In this document: positions 34,538 to 44,311 of the stretch, piece by piece
How the letters are laid out: the number at the start of each line of letters is the position of its first letter
Position numbering within the stretch: the first letter of the stretch is position 1
Source: Mortierella sp. BCC40632
Taxonomy: Eukaryota; Mortierellomycota; Mortierellomycetes; Mortierellales; Mortierellaceae
Direction of reading: 5' to 3'
DNA: 64,000 nucleotides
NCBI GenBank assembly: GCA_011634665.1
Contig: WAEK01000006.1
Span: 1,682,501-1,746,500 of the forward strand
Notes under the pieces: model-generated
Seen by the model: the letters and a program-made list of their open reading frames with translations, nothing else
Databases searched by the model: none
Told to the model about the DNA's origin: nothing
Translations under genes and position numbers: made by a program

Positions 34538-35202
34538 AATGAATTAGTCCAGAAATACCCTCCCTCCTCCCCTCTTCATGTTGTATAAAGATCCTTCCAA
34601 CTCAAACCCTTGTCCCAGAAAAGTCGTATTGAAATGTGTTCAAACCCATGTGTGGAATCTGACCTTGTTTCGTGGCCGGAGGAAATTCTGTGCTGATGTA
34701 GTAACTGTACAGTTTCTCCAAAACTGCGTTCTTCAATAATAGCGTTAGGGCCTTTCCCTTTCATTCATGAGCTCTTTTGTCGTTTGCAGGTACGTCCCAT
34801 GCTCATTGTAAAGTTGGATAGGGGCGGGGTTAGACGAGAAGCTTCTTCGTGATGGGGAGATCAGGAAAGTCCCAACTCCTCTTCTGGCTTCCGGGTTTAT
34901 GTTCTAGCAACATCGAGAGGCCATTCTGTCACATGAAGTCGAGTCAGCTATCCTTATCTGAGTAACTTTACGCATAAATCTGGCTTATTTCTTAACACCT
35001 TAACTTAGTAGTATATTAGGAAGATACCTCAGAAAAATAAAAAATACTGTTAAAGCACATACGGCATACCTGATTCTTCTTGGAGCATCCATTTTATTGT
35101 GTTGTTAACTGACGCGTCAGCCAGCCCCGTTACAACGACAGATTAGAGCTTGGCAGACCGTTTCCTTTTCTGAAGAGCTCAGTGCATGTTGTCCACGCGC
35201 TT
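34538..35202. other. Intergenic, no gene seen
   Basis: 3' flank of the membrane-protein gene. No coding or repeat structure that I can support. Confidence 0.5.
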
Positions 35203-35597
35203 TTAGGCGTTATTGCTCCACTTTCGTTGCAACTCCTCGCCCTTTCGAAGGAGTCCTTGGTGCCTGCATTGAAGAAGGCGATCAATGGTGTCTTTCCAGT
35301 CCCTGTATGCTTGCCACTTCATATACCCATCATCTTTTGAAGTGAATGTAAGAAAGCCACTATAATCGATAGCGGTAATGCGAGTGCAAGTTGCAAAGTA
35401 GTCTTCTGTGGGAAGCCCTCTCAGCTCAGCTCTCCATTCAGCATTCATATTGTTAAAAGACTCGTTTTGCTTTTCCTGAACGTGTGATATGAGTGGTAGT
35501 GGCGGATGGCGTCTAAATAACAAAACATAAAAAACATGGTGCATTAAACCAATGTAAACTTGTAGAGAGAGAAAGTGTAGTGAAGAGTGAGCTCAAA

Positions 35598-35686
35598 TCA
35601 AGAAGGCTCTGCTCGAGCGTTAATGAGTTCTCCTGGGCCTCCAAGCAGGCAGCCACGATTGGACTCTAGCATAACGAGTCCTCAAG
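35598..35686 (+). repeat. Direct repeat copy 1
   Basis: About 88 bp, starting TCAAGAAGGCTCTGCTCGAG and ending CTCAAG. A diverged copy starts 194 bp downstream at 35792, with scattered substitutions and a small indel. Confidence 0.85.
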
Positions 35687-35791
35687 TGGAGCTGAGCAGG
35701 TTGTGACCTATTTAACGTGCGTGGATGGATTCCAACGACCAACTCTCGTCATAAATAGATTCGAGATGGTAGGATTGAGCTTCAGCATGGT

Positions 35792-35879
35792 TCAAGAAGG
35801 CTCTGCTCGAGCGTTAATGAATCTCCTGGGCCTACAGGCAGGTTGCCACCATCAGACTCTAGCATAACGAATCCTCAAG
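35792..35879 (+). repeat. Direct repeat copy 2
   Basis: Second copy of the 88-bp unit. The sequence after it (GCGTGGATG) also echoes that after copy 1, so the original tandem unit may have been about 194 bp. Confidence 0.85.
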
Positions 35880-36255
35880 AGGTGCTAGATGATAACATCC
35901 AGAGCGCGTGGATGAGACAATGTAGGAGAGGTAGTCAACCTCATGCACTCTGACTAAGTAGTAAATAAAGCGGAGATCATCTTGGAGAGCAATGAAAAGA
36001 AAAATAATGGATGAATAATGAGGCGAAGGGAAGAGGGACATCGTGAGTGAGTGGGCACAGGTGAAATATGTCATAAGGCTGTGCAACTTGTCTCCTTCCT
36101 GGGCTAAATTCACAGCTTCCTCCAACTTTGCAACTGTCTACTTAAATATTATCGCAAACAAAAAATTAAAATATTAGATCATACAGCAAGAGGAAGAAAA
36201 GAATGCATGCAAAAGAGATTTTTTGTACTCACCATTGTCCCAACTCTGCCGGGGG

Positions 36256-37005
36256 TCACCGTTGCATCTGCATAGATGTAGGAGGCTGTTTTGATCCAGT
36301 ATTTGACTGGCGTTCTGAGATTGCGGAAAGGACATCGTCAAGAGAGGACCTTGAGAATGGTGGGAGTGGGTTATGGTTGAGCAGAATTGACGCTCCTGAT
36401 ATCGCTATCGCCATCGCCGCACTTTGGTCTCATCCTTTCATCGTGTAGCCGACCTTGAACGATGGACACTCTGAGTTAACGCACTCTACCGCTCCATGAA
36501 CCCTCACCATCCTCCTCACTCCGTTCACTATCCTCCTCGACCGTGAAAGCTCCATTCGTTGAAAGCAAAACACGCATGTCTTGCTCGTCTGATACTCGTC
36601 CGTCATCGACACGGAGCAATACCAGTCATGTTCCTTTCGCGACTTTTTGCCTCCACGTCGTGCATGTCCTCCTATCCTAGACCCTACACATGTCCCCGCT
36701 GTCCCCGTGAGCATAATCGGAAGCACAGCCGTTTTCTTTTTGGAACATTCGGCGACATGCTCAAATGGCTCCACTCCTATGCCTCTTGGAAGATGATGTC
36801 TTTTGCAGTCGCTGCAGTAGCCATCCATCGGCGAGATACTCCTTGACGATCCTGCAGAACCCCCTGTGTCTGATGGACCTGTTTCGCTCGATGTTGGTCC
36901 TACTTCACTACCATTGCGACATACGAACCGCCGTTCATCGGCTGCAAGAATGGCCCATGCTCTACTTGTCCGCAGACACTGTGTGCGCCGGTCTCTTTTT
37001 TTTTT
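36256..37005 (-). pseudogene. Degenerate Fanzor/TnpB-like (OrfB zinc-ribbon) fragment
   Basis: The minus-strand frame is open from about 37005 to a TGA at 36430-36432, then stays open in the same frame to a second TGA at 36256. It reads GTCVGSRIGGHARRGGKK, then MTDEYQTSKTCVFCFQ, ECVNSECPSFKVGY and, after the first TGA, DQSAAMAIAISGAS. This order matches the C-terminal half of eukaryotic TnpB-like Fanzor proteins: a conserved TS-x-TCxxC zinc ribbon closed by CxxxxC, then the last RuvC motif of RDxxSAxxI type. The TGA sits where the RD arginine belongs and would be one C-to-T change from CGA. RuvC-I and the catalytic glutamate were not found upstream, so this is a 3' remnant. Fanzors are RNA-guided nucleases carried by transposons; this copy is inactive. 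Confidence 0.65.
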
Positions 37006-37437
37006 AAGCGATGCGAGCCAACAGGAAAAAAAAAAAAATAAAAAAAAAAGACAAAGCTACCATCAATGGCAGCCCATAAGAAAAGAGAAAAAGAGAGAGG
37101 AAAAAAAAAAAAAAGGAGCAACAGGACGGGTTCTGCTCCAGAAGAACTCCATATAATCTCAAAAGATATTTGGGACGAGTTGGTAGCCCATACGAGCATC
37201 GAGCTGCCTAGAGTATCTACTACCTTTGCAAAAGGGGGGATACTCGTTCTGCTTCAATGAGTTTGAGAGGAAAAAATAAAATAAAATATGTAGGTCCAGG
37301 TTTAAGGCTAATGATACAGGGTTTATTGTGTATTCTCATAGTAAAGTCTATGTTTTTTTTTTTTTTTTGCTCCTTTGTGTTGTTTTTTTTATAAAAAAAA
37401 AAAAAAAAAAGAGAGAGAGAAAGAGAGTGGACGGTCT
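37006..37437. other. Intergenic, A/T homopolymer-rich
   Basis: Runs of A and T (37025-37050, 37098-37115, 37350-37410). No 5' part of the Fanzor-like gene is recognisable here. The last 100 bases are the 3' flank of the glycerol-3-phosphate dehydrogenase gene. Confidence 0.5.
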
Positions 37438-40400
37438 TTAGATATCCTCGACAATCTTAATAGGAGGCAAGTTTTCGTAGCAGATACGGTAGATGGTCGT
37501 CATCAATGGGAACTCGCTCAACAAATCCCGCTTGGACAAGATATCAAACATATCCTTGGCTGTCGAAGTGCCTTGAAGCTTCTGACCGTTCAACATCTCC
37601 TTCTCCAACTGGTCAAACGACTTGCCCGTCGTCACATGAGCCTCAGCTACCTTACGGTTACGTCCACCAGCACAGGTCGTGATAAGATCAGCGACACCGC
37701 AGGACTCGAAAAAGGTCTCGTCCCGGACAGAGCTGTAAAACAGCTTGGAGAACTTGCGCATTTCGTACAATCCAATGCGGATAATGGCTGCCTTGGTGTT
37801 GTCACCCAATCTAATGGCGCAAAGATTAAGAAAAGAAGAGTAGAGAGAGAGGGTGAGTTGTGGGGATCCAAGACTTGCAAGAGCTGCAACTATCTTCACT
37901 ATTCGAAGTCATAATAAAAGTGTATTGATACTTACTTCAATCCATCGACAAGTCCACCGCCAATGGCCACAATGTTCTTCAATGCTCCGCACAGTTCGAC
38001 ACCAATCACATCCTCCACAATGTTCACACGGAAGAATGGTGTGTGGAAAATATCACGGAAGAGTTCACCATCAGCGCGCACCCGGTAACCGATTGTGGTC
38101 TCGCAGAACTTTTCTTCGGCGACTTCGCTGGCAATGTTGGCGCCAGAGAGAACACAGGCCTTGATATGAAGCGACTCTTGGATCATGTCCGTAATCAGAC
38201 GGAATCCATCCTCGTTGACATCGATACCCTTGATCAAGGAGATGGCCTTGGCGTCAGGACGGATACGACCACGCAATTGCTTGCAGATGCTGGTGACAAA
38301 CTAGAGAGCAACACAAACGAGAAAGTAAAACAGTCAAGTGTTAGAGTCAAAGTAGGAGAAGAGGAATGGAAGAGATAGGAAGGATGGAAGCTAGGAGCTG
38401 AGGCGGCCTTTGATCTCTTTGGTTATGTGAGAGTGAGAGTGAGCACCCTCTTCTGCTTCGATAGCAGGAACACGTGTAAAGGGTCTACCAAACAGGGTTG
38501 CATGCACTGCAAATCTTCGCATCCGGTACCCTCTCCCCCCTTTGTTCCCTGAATCATATGCAAGGATTAAAACGTGCTGGTGACACAACAGGACAAGACC
38601 CGGTATCATGCCGTAAACATGTGGCACAAGGAGTGGACAAAAGGGTGATGGAGGGTAAAGGCAGGATGGAGTCCAGGGCGGTGACAGCAACGAGCGGAGG
38701 TTGGTTCACCCGAGAAAGTAGACGCAAGCCCTGAGACAACGGCCGTCACCATTGCTTTCCAGACCCCGCAAGCGTACAAGTGGCCAAGCAAGCAACTAAG
38801 CAAGCAGCCAAACGAGCGAGATTCTGCTTGCAATTAGGGAGACTCATGGGCGGGCTATTTTTTTTTTGGAGACCTCTTCAAATCTTTCCTTTTTCCACAA
38901 TAGATAACACATGTTCCTTCTCCACCTCCGCCCGATGCCAAAATGAGCACTCTCCACGAAAAAATAACGACATGAGGCCCAAAAAAAAAAAGAAAAAGAA
39001 AAAGAAAAAAAAAGAAAGCCCGCAAGCAGCCCGTCTGGAGACCCCTCTCCACCCCTCAATTCCTTTGCATGTGAAAAAAGTGAAAGAATCTCAAAAGAGC
39101 GGAGACAAAAAAAAAAAAAAAAAAAAAGCACCAGCCAGTTTCGTGAGAGAACAAGTTCCACTCTTACTGGAAAAGCCCTTTTGACTCTTTTTTTTTTTTT
39201 CGATAGGTTTGCCACAGCACAACCCGAAGAGAAGGCCCCTGCTGTGGGTGAAAATACAGCTGTAGTGCTTGTTTGTGTGTGTGTGTGTGTGTATGTGTTT
39301 TTTTTCAGCTCCGCTTTTTTGTTTGCTCGTGTTTGTCTTCTCACCTCCCCTCCCCATAGCACACTCCACTGATAAGAATAACCTCGGATACGCAAAATAG
39401 AAGTCGATTTGTTCAGCCCCGCCCAGCAGGGGAAAAATAAAAAAAATAAAATAAAATAATGTGTTGTGTGTGCGTATGAGAGCTCGCAGGAGGTGCAACG
39501 AGCTTAAATGAAGAAAAAAGGGCAGTGTAGTTCGGTTGAGGTTTGCACTACTTTCTCTCCTGCGGTCCATGAATTGTTGGGTCATCGAGCCGAAGCCATG
39601 CCAAGCCAAGTCAGGTCAAAGAGGCAACACACAAGTCCAATCCTCTAATGCAACTCTTTAGTGAAGAGGAAAGGGAAAGGGAAAGGGAAAGGGAGAGAGA
39701 GAGAGAGAGAGTTGTGGAATGTCCTCTCTTTTGAAACATACCTGATGAGGAACAACAAAGACCAGCATTGTAGCATCCTCGCAAGTTCTGAGCAGATCAG
39801 GGCAGGCGACCACGTTCTCAGGCAGTTGGATTCCAGGCAGATATCTAGACGACAGGGTAAAGTCACCGAGAAAAAGAAAGAAAGAAAAAAAAAAATTGAA
39901 TAGCTCTTGTTAGCTCGCCGAAATGAAACTCTTTCTGATACTGATCTATGAGGGTCCTATAGTGGTGCGTACAGCTGATGACCACCGAGTCGACTCTTGG
40001 TCCTCTGTTGTGTCGAGTGTCAAGTGCTCGGCCCAATCCTGTTGTATCCCATTCCTGAAAAAATATCCACAGGGTGTCACTTTTCAGGGACATAACAGGC
40101 ACGATGAGGGGAGAGGAATACGTTGTGTCCTGCTTTCCTCTCTCGGCTGAGAGTTTGTTTCCCCAGATTTGTCCATCCCTTTTGGGTCCTTTGTACTCGC
40201 TTCCAACTGTCCATGCTCTTTGCGAGTTTCAAGTGCTGCACATTGGATTTTTCTCTTTTTCTGTCTTTCTTTCTCCCTTCTCCCCCCTGTCTCTCTAGAA
40301 AAGGGTCGCTTACTTGACATTCTCGTGGCGGGTGTTGATAATGTCGGTGAGGTTCTCGCCATTGATCTTCTCCTCAAAGACCCACATCTTGACCTCCGTG

Positions 40401-40614
40401 TCAATATGCGAGCATTTCTGAACGTTGCGTCCAATGATCTTGGCGACAGCCGATCCCCTGAAAAAAAAAAAAAAAAAAAAAAAAAAGGAGAGAGGGAGAG
40501 AAAACATGAGTTGAACTAACTCTTGGTAGAGTGGTGATCATGACAGTGAATGAGACATGGTGGCAAATGAGCTTACCAGTTGCCAGATCCGATGAGGGCT
40601 ACTTTCTCAGTCAT
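37438..40614 (-). CDS. GPD1: NAD-dependent glycerol-3-phosphate dehydrogenase, 5 exons, 340 aa
   Basis: Exons: 40614-40577, 40457-40314, 39844-39742, 38300-37936, 37810-37438, all in phase. The N-terminal Rossmann motif [14 protein letters not shown] spans the first intron. [17 protein letters not shown] and the active-site region [20 protein letters not shown] (lysine near residue 205) are the family signature, followed by [13 protein letters not shown] and [11 protein letters not shown]. The enzyme reduces dihydroxyacetone phosphate to glycerol-3-phosphate with NADH in the cytosol. It feeds triacylglycerol and phospholipid synthesis and glycerol osmolyte production. Length is typical. Intron 3 is 1441 nt, roughly ten times the local norm; the proteins on both sides join without missing residues. 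Ends at KIVEDI. Confidence 0.97.
38301..39741 (-). other. Unusually long (1441 nt) intron 3 of GPD1
   Basis: Bounded by GTATGT and TAG. Contains A runs near 38980-39015 and 39105-39127, a GT microsatellite near 39271-39295 and no recognisable coding sequence. Confidence 0.75.
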
Positions 40615-41946
40615 TGTGTGAATGAGTATGTGAATGTGTGTGTGTTGGTGTGTTGGTTGGGTGGAGTAGAGAAGATCAGAGGTCGAGATGAGATGATCCG
40701 AATCAAGAGCTGATCAGCAAGAATGCGTGGGAGAGTGAGAAAAGAGAAGAGGAAGGGCACAGGGGCGGAGCGAGGGTATAAGAAGAAGAAGAAGAAAAAA
40801 AAAAAGTGAGCAAAAGGCCAAGAGAGGATGAATGTTGTTGTTGCGGTGGTGTGTGTTTGTGTGGGTGAATGGAGAGTTGGACAGGAGACTATTTATACGG
40901 TTGATGGACATGGTGCATCAGAGTCATGGTCGCGGGGATCGGTTAAATGAAGTCGCTCTTCATGTTGTTCTCTGTCACCTCTCCATTCCATTGGTGATTT
41001 GCATTGTCAATCTCATTGGCCCCGGCTTCCCGGTCGCTCCGTTGACCCGTCTGTCATATGTCAGCCGTTGAGGGCGTCCTAGTCCGCTCCGCCTCTCTCT
41101 GCCTGTGCGGACGGTCAATTATCCGCTCTTTCTATATCTAACCCTCTTTTTTTATTTCATATTACTCTCTCTCTCTCGTACGGCTCTGAGGTGCTCGGAC
41201 TTTGCTTTGTCCATTAGGGCCAATGGACGGTGATGATAAATGGGCAATCCCGCAGACATGATGCAGCCTCCCCCGATCACAGCTTGAGCACGAGCACGCG
41301 CTTTCATCTCTCCTGCTGCACTTCTCCCCGCTGTTTGTTGACAAAGAGTGCATCGCACGGTTTCACACTCGACATCGATCGTGCGAAAGCAAAAACCGTA
41401 ATCAACTTTCTTTCTCCTCTCTTTATCTCTCTTTCTGTGCTCTCTATTTCCTTCTTCCTTCTCTATCTCTCTGGCTTTGCTGCCATCACGCCTTCATTCT
41501 CGGTGTCTGGCCAAGAATGTATCCTGGCTCCGATCACCCACTGATGCTCTCTCTCTCACTTCTATTCTTTTTTATTCCTTTCCTCTCAACTTTCCTAGGT
41601 AGGGTTCCTTGCTAATAGAGAGTGAGATAAAAAAAAAAAAAAAAAAGTCAGACGAATCGGTTTTCAGCTGAATCAGTGCATGTCCACATTACAAAATAGC
41701 CAACTTCATTCCGGTACTGTGTACCACCATCGGGTCGTACGCTTTATGTGCTTCGTGCCTCCATCCCCCCGTTCTCGCTGACTGATCGTCTTTCATAAAG
41801 AAACGCTCCATTCCCCTGTCCTGTCCATCCCCGCTACAATACACACACACACACTCCTTCTTTTTCATACAACTGCCAAAGAATAAAGAGAAAAAAAAAA
41901 AAAAAACTACAGAAATTGTGAGAAAGGGAAGGGAGGAGGGGGGGGT
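40615..41946. other. GPD1 upstream region / intergenic
   Basis: This 1.33-kb gap holds the GPD1 promoter and the 3' flank of the second F-box gene. Except for the TATA-like site, only CT tracts and A runs were noted. Confidence 0.55.
40889..40898 (-). promoter_or_regulatory. TATA-like box upstream of GPD1
   Basis: The minus strand reads CGTATAAATAG about 275 nt before the ATG. A TATA box is plausible for a highly expressed glycolytic-branch gene; the distance implies a long 5' UTR. Confidence 0.35.
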
Positions 41947-43827
41947 TTAATCCAGATCCATTCGCGCCCAGTAGACATGGCAATCTCGCATATTGTCAGC
42001 AAGCCAGAATCCATAGTCGGGCATCAAAAACTGATATGTCTGATACACCAAACTACCCGCATCTGTCTGGCTCTGATACCATCCTGCTCTAAACGATCGT
42101 AGTCGAGTCCAATTCTCCTTGATCCACTCCATCTCCTCCATCTCCATCCCCAAAACATCAATCGCTTCCAAATCCACTTCTTGTAGGTTTTGAAGACCCT
42201 CCAGAAAGTCTAGTCCTGCATACAAGGACATGTCAAAGGATTGCATGTCGGCTCGGTCACAACTTTTTGGATAACTTAGTGTCAGTCGTTGAAGGTTCTG
42301 GAGTCGACCCAGTTGTTTACAAGCATTCTTGACATAGCGTAAATGTTCATGGTCCGGAACCATGTAGGTGTCCCAGGAGCATCCAAGGAATAAAGTCAAC
42401 GACTCAAGTCCCTCACTCGCAAACAGAGCCTTTTCTTCAAAAAGTGGGATCGCATAAATATCCAGGAACCGAGGCTTGTTGCTATTCGTCAGACTTGGTC
42501 TCCTCAGACGTTCCCAATGCGTCTCGGTCGTCGATAGACTGAAATGCCTCAGGTTGGGTAAAGAGGCTAGGATCTGGACAAGACCTTGACTCGAATGTCC
42601 CCAATCTACAATACTCAGTTGTACAAGTTGCCAATGTCGGATGATAGAGTCAACTAGCTTGTTCTCTTGGTAGAATTCTGCTCGGATATTCATGTCAAGT
42701 CTTTCAAGTCGTGGACCACAGGCGTTGATGAGCTTGAATGCTCCGGACGAGGCCTGAGGTCGCATTATGTCTCCTAGAGATAATTTTCCAAGCGGGGGGC
42801 GATGCCTTTGAAGGGCGAGTGCCGCAATGCCAGCAAGGCCACTACCTAGGTCCGGAAATGCAACGTCGTAGAGTGCTGGGCAGTTGGGAAGGATTTGGAC
42901 AATGATTGCAACTCGACTTGTCATGGCCAGACATTTTGTAAAATCTAGAGAGGTGAGGGCAGAGAACAGTGGTGGTTCCAGTTGAAGACTTGCTGACAAA
43001 GAATCCAATGAAAGGCCAGAGAAGTTTTGAAGTAGGTCATTGGTGTCCATTTCTGACGCCTGTCCTAATCCTGCGCTTGTTGTTTCTGTGGCGGAAGGAG
43101 TTGAGCCTCCGGGTAAGGTAGTTGCTTGCTTGGATCTTTGGGATCGGAGGGATTGATAAGCGAATGCTGCCAAGGCACTGGGCAGTGATGGAAGTCCCGG
43201 GTACCATTTAGCCATTTGACTATTATTGAAAGTTAGTCTTTCAGTAGTCGTTGGGATGTTCCTCAAAAGCGCACAAGTTTTGTCGAGGACAGGACCCTCA
43301 TCCCACCCGACAACAATATAGAGTGCCAAACACTTGTTCTGGCGAAGGAAATCAATCGCTCTGGATGTGGTGGTTTGACTGTTGCCTCTCAGAGAGAGAC
43401 GAAGATTCGTTTCTGCTCTAATTTCGGGTAGAGCAGAGTTGGTAGTCATTTCTAGTTGACTTGGGGGCGCTTTCGGTTTCCAGATAATGACTCTATCCTG
43501 GACATGTCCCTTTTGGTTCAGGACATGGTCTATCAGTGCGGTCAAGGTTGGGTGCCTGAGTCCAGAATAATCGGCATACTGGGCATTGCTTTGGACATAA
43601 GACTCCATCGCTGAAATTGTCTGGAAAAAAGCACGCCGCTTTTCAAAATCAAGTAGAAGACGATTGCCGACCGCCATCCAGTATGGGTGCCATGTCTGAT
43701 ACCATGCCTTGTTGACCTGGAGACAGTTCAGAATATCAGAACAATCCAAGTGTAGTAAAACCTCTGATATAAGCTCAGGGATAGAAAACAGTCGGATGGA
43801 TGATGGAACGGTTGGCTGGGTTGTCAT
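41947..43827 (-). CDS. F-box / leucine-rich-repeat protein, single exon, 626 aa
   Basis: The N-terminus IRLFSIPELISEVLLHLD followed by DILNCLQVNKAWYQTWHPYW is a good F-box (about residues 10-45): the I-P-E-L-I-x-E-V-L pattern, then V-x-K-x-W. The remainder contains irregular leucine-rich segments (TSLDFTKCLAM, LQKLTLSYP-type and VDLEAIDVLGMEMEEMEW). A disordered insert rich in Thr/Ser lies at about 245-270. Such F-box/LRR proteins are numerous in Mortierella-type fungi and are presumed SCF substrate adaptors; the substrate is unknown. It differs in sequence from the F-box-like protein at 26.7 kb and lacks the NG-rich repeat. Confidence 0.85.
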   Translation of the reverse strand: MTTQPTVPSSIRLFSIPELISEVLLHLDCSDILNCLQVNKAWYQTWHPYWMAVGNRLLLDFEKRRAFFQTISAMESYVQSNAQYADYSGLRHPTLTALIDHVLNQKGHVQDRVIIWKPKAPPSQLEMTTNSALPEIRAETNLRLSLRGNSQTTTSRAIDFLRQNKCLALYIVVGWDEGPVLDKTCALLRNIPTTTERLTFNNSQMAKWYPGLPSLPSALAAFAYQSLRSQRSKQATTLPGGSTPSATETTSAGLGQASEMDTNDLLQNFSGLSLDSLSASLQLEPPLFSALTSLDFTKCLAMTSRVAIIVQILPNCPALYDVAFPDLGSGLAGIAALALQRHRPPLGKLSLGDIMRPQASSGAFKLINACGPRLERLDMNIRAEFYQENKLVDSIIRHWQLVQLSIVDWGHSSQGLVQILASLPNLRHFSLSTTETHWERLRRPSLTNSNKPRFLDIYAIPLFEEKALFASEGLESLTLFLGCSWDTYMVPDHEHLRYVKNACKQLGRLQNLQRLTLSYPKSCDRADMQSFDMSLYAGLDFLEGLQNLQEVDLEAIDVLGMEMEEMEWIKENWTRLRSFRAGWYQSQTDAGSLVYQTYQFLMPDYGFWLADNMRDCHVYWARMDLD

Positions 43828-44261
43828 AATAAAGAGTAGTGGTCTAAAGCACGCAGACGTCTATTTTCTTTGTCAACAAGTAGACGAAAGAGAAATTGTA
43901 CAGCATTATGGAGAAAAAAAAAGACTGTACCTCAATGAATCGGGTTGTAGGTCCGATTGTTAGCTTGATTCAATGAAGGGAATGAATGGCTGAAAACAAA
44001 GATGCAAAATTCCCGTCGGTAAGAGAGGCGAATGTCTAAAATGACCAGCCATTCCTGTGAAGAAGGCCCCTAGTCCCTGAAAAATAGACATAGCCCAAAC
44101 AGCCTTTTTTTTTTTATTTTTTTATTTTTTTTTTCTTATATGCGCGTCGTCTTTTTATTGGTATTGACGATTTGTCTGTTGTTACATGGATCTAAACCAC
44201 CCAAAGTAAAAGATCCTTCCTTCCTTGCTCTTTGCAAAAATTAGATGCCTAACGAGTGCCC

Positions 44262-44300
<39 letters not shown>

Positions 44301-44311
44301 AAAAAAAGGCC
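43828..44311. other. Intergenic, A/T runs
   Basis: F-box gene promoter and 3' flank of the Ran-binding gene. A 38-base A-rich tract lies at 44263-44307. No gene. Confidence 0.55.

Larger units (their letters stand above)
35203..36165 (-). pseudogene. Unrecognised gene fragments in accessory island
   Basis: Three coding-like pieces lie on the minus strand. One at about 36150-36060 follows a good acceptor and reads AKLEEAVNLAQEGDKLHSL. One at about 35973-35885 reads DDLRFIYYLVRVHEVDYLSY. One is a 113-codon frame at 35544-35203 ending QRKWSNNA. Phase-compatible introns could link the first two. The 88-bp direct repeats at 35598 and 35792 sit between the pieces and overlap the end of the second. 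I recognise no family. It could be a real multi-exon gene, or debris of a transposon-associated gene given the Fanzor-like relic immediately upstream. Confidence 0.3.

Noticed and set aside
36559..37007. Plus-strand frames over the Fanzor-like relic
   Set aside because: Opposite strand of the better-supported zinc-ribbon frame; no recognisable motifs.
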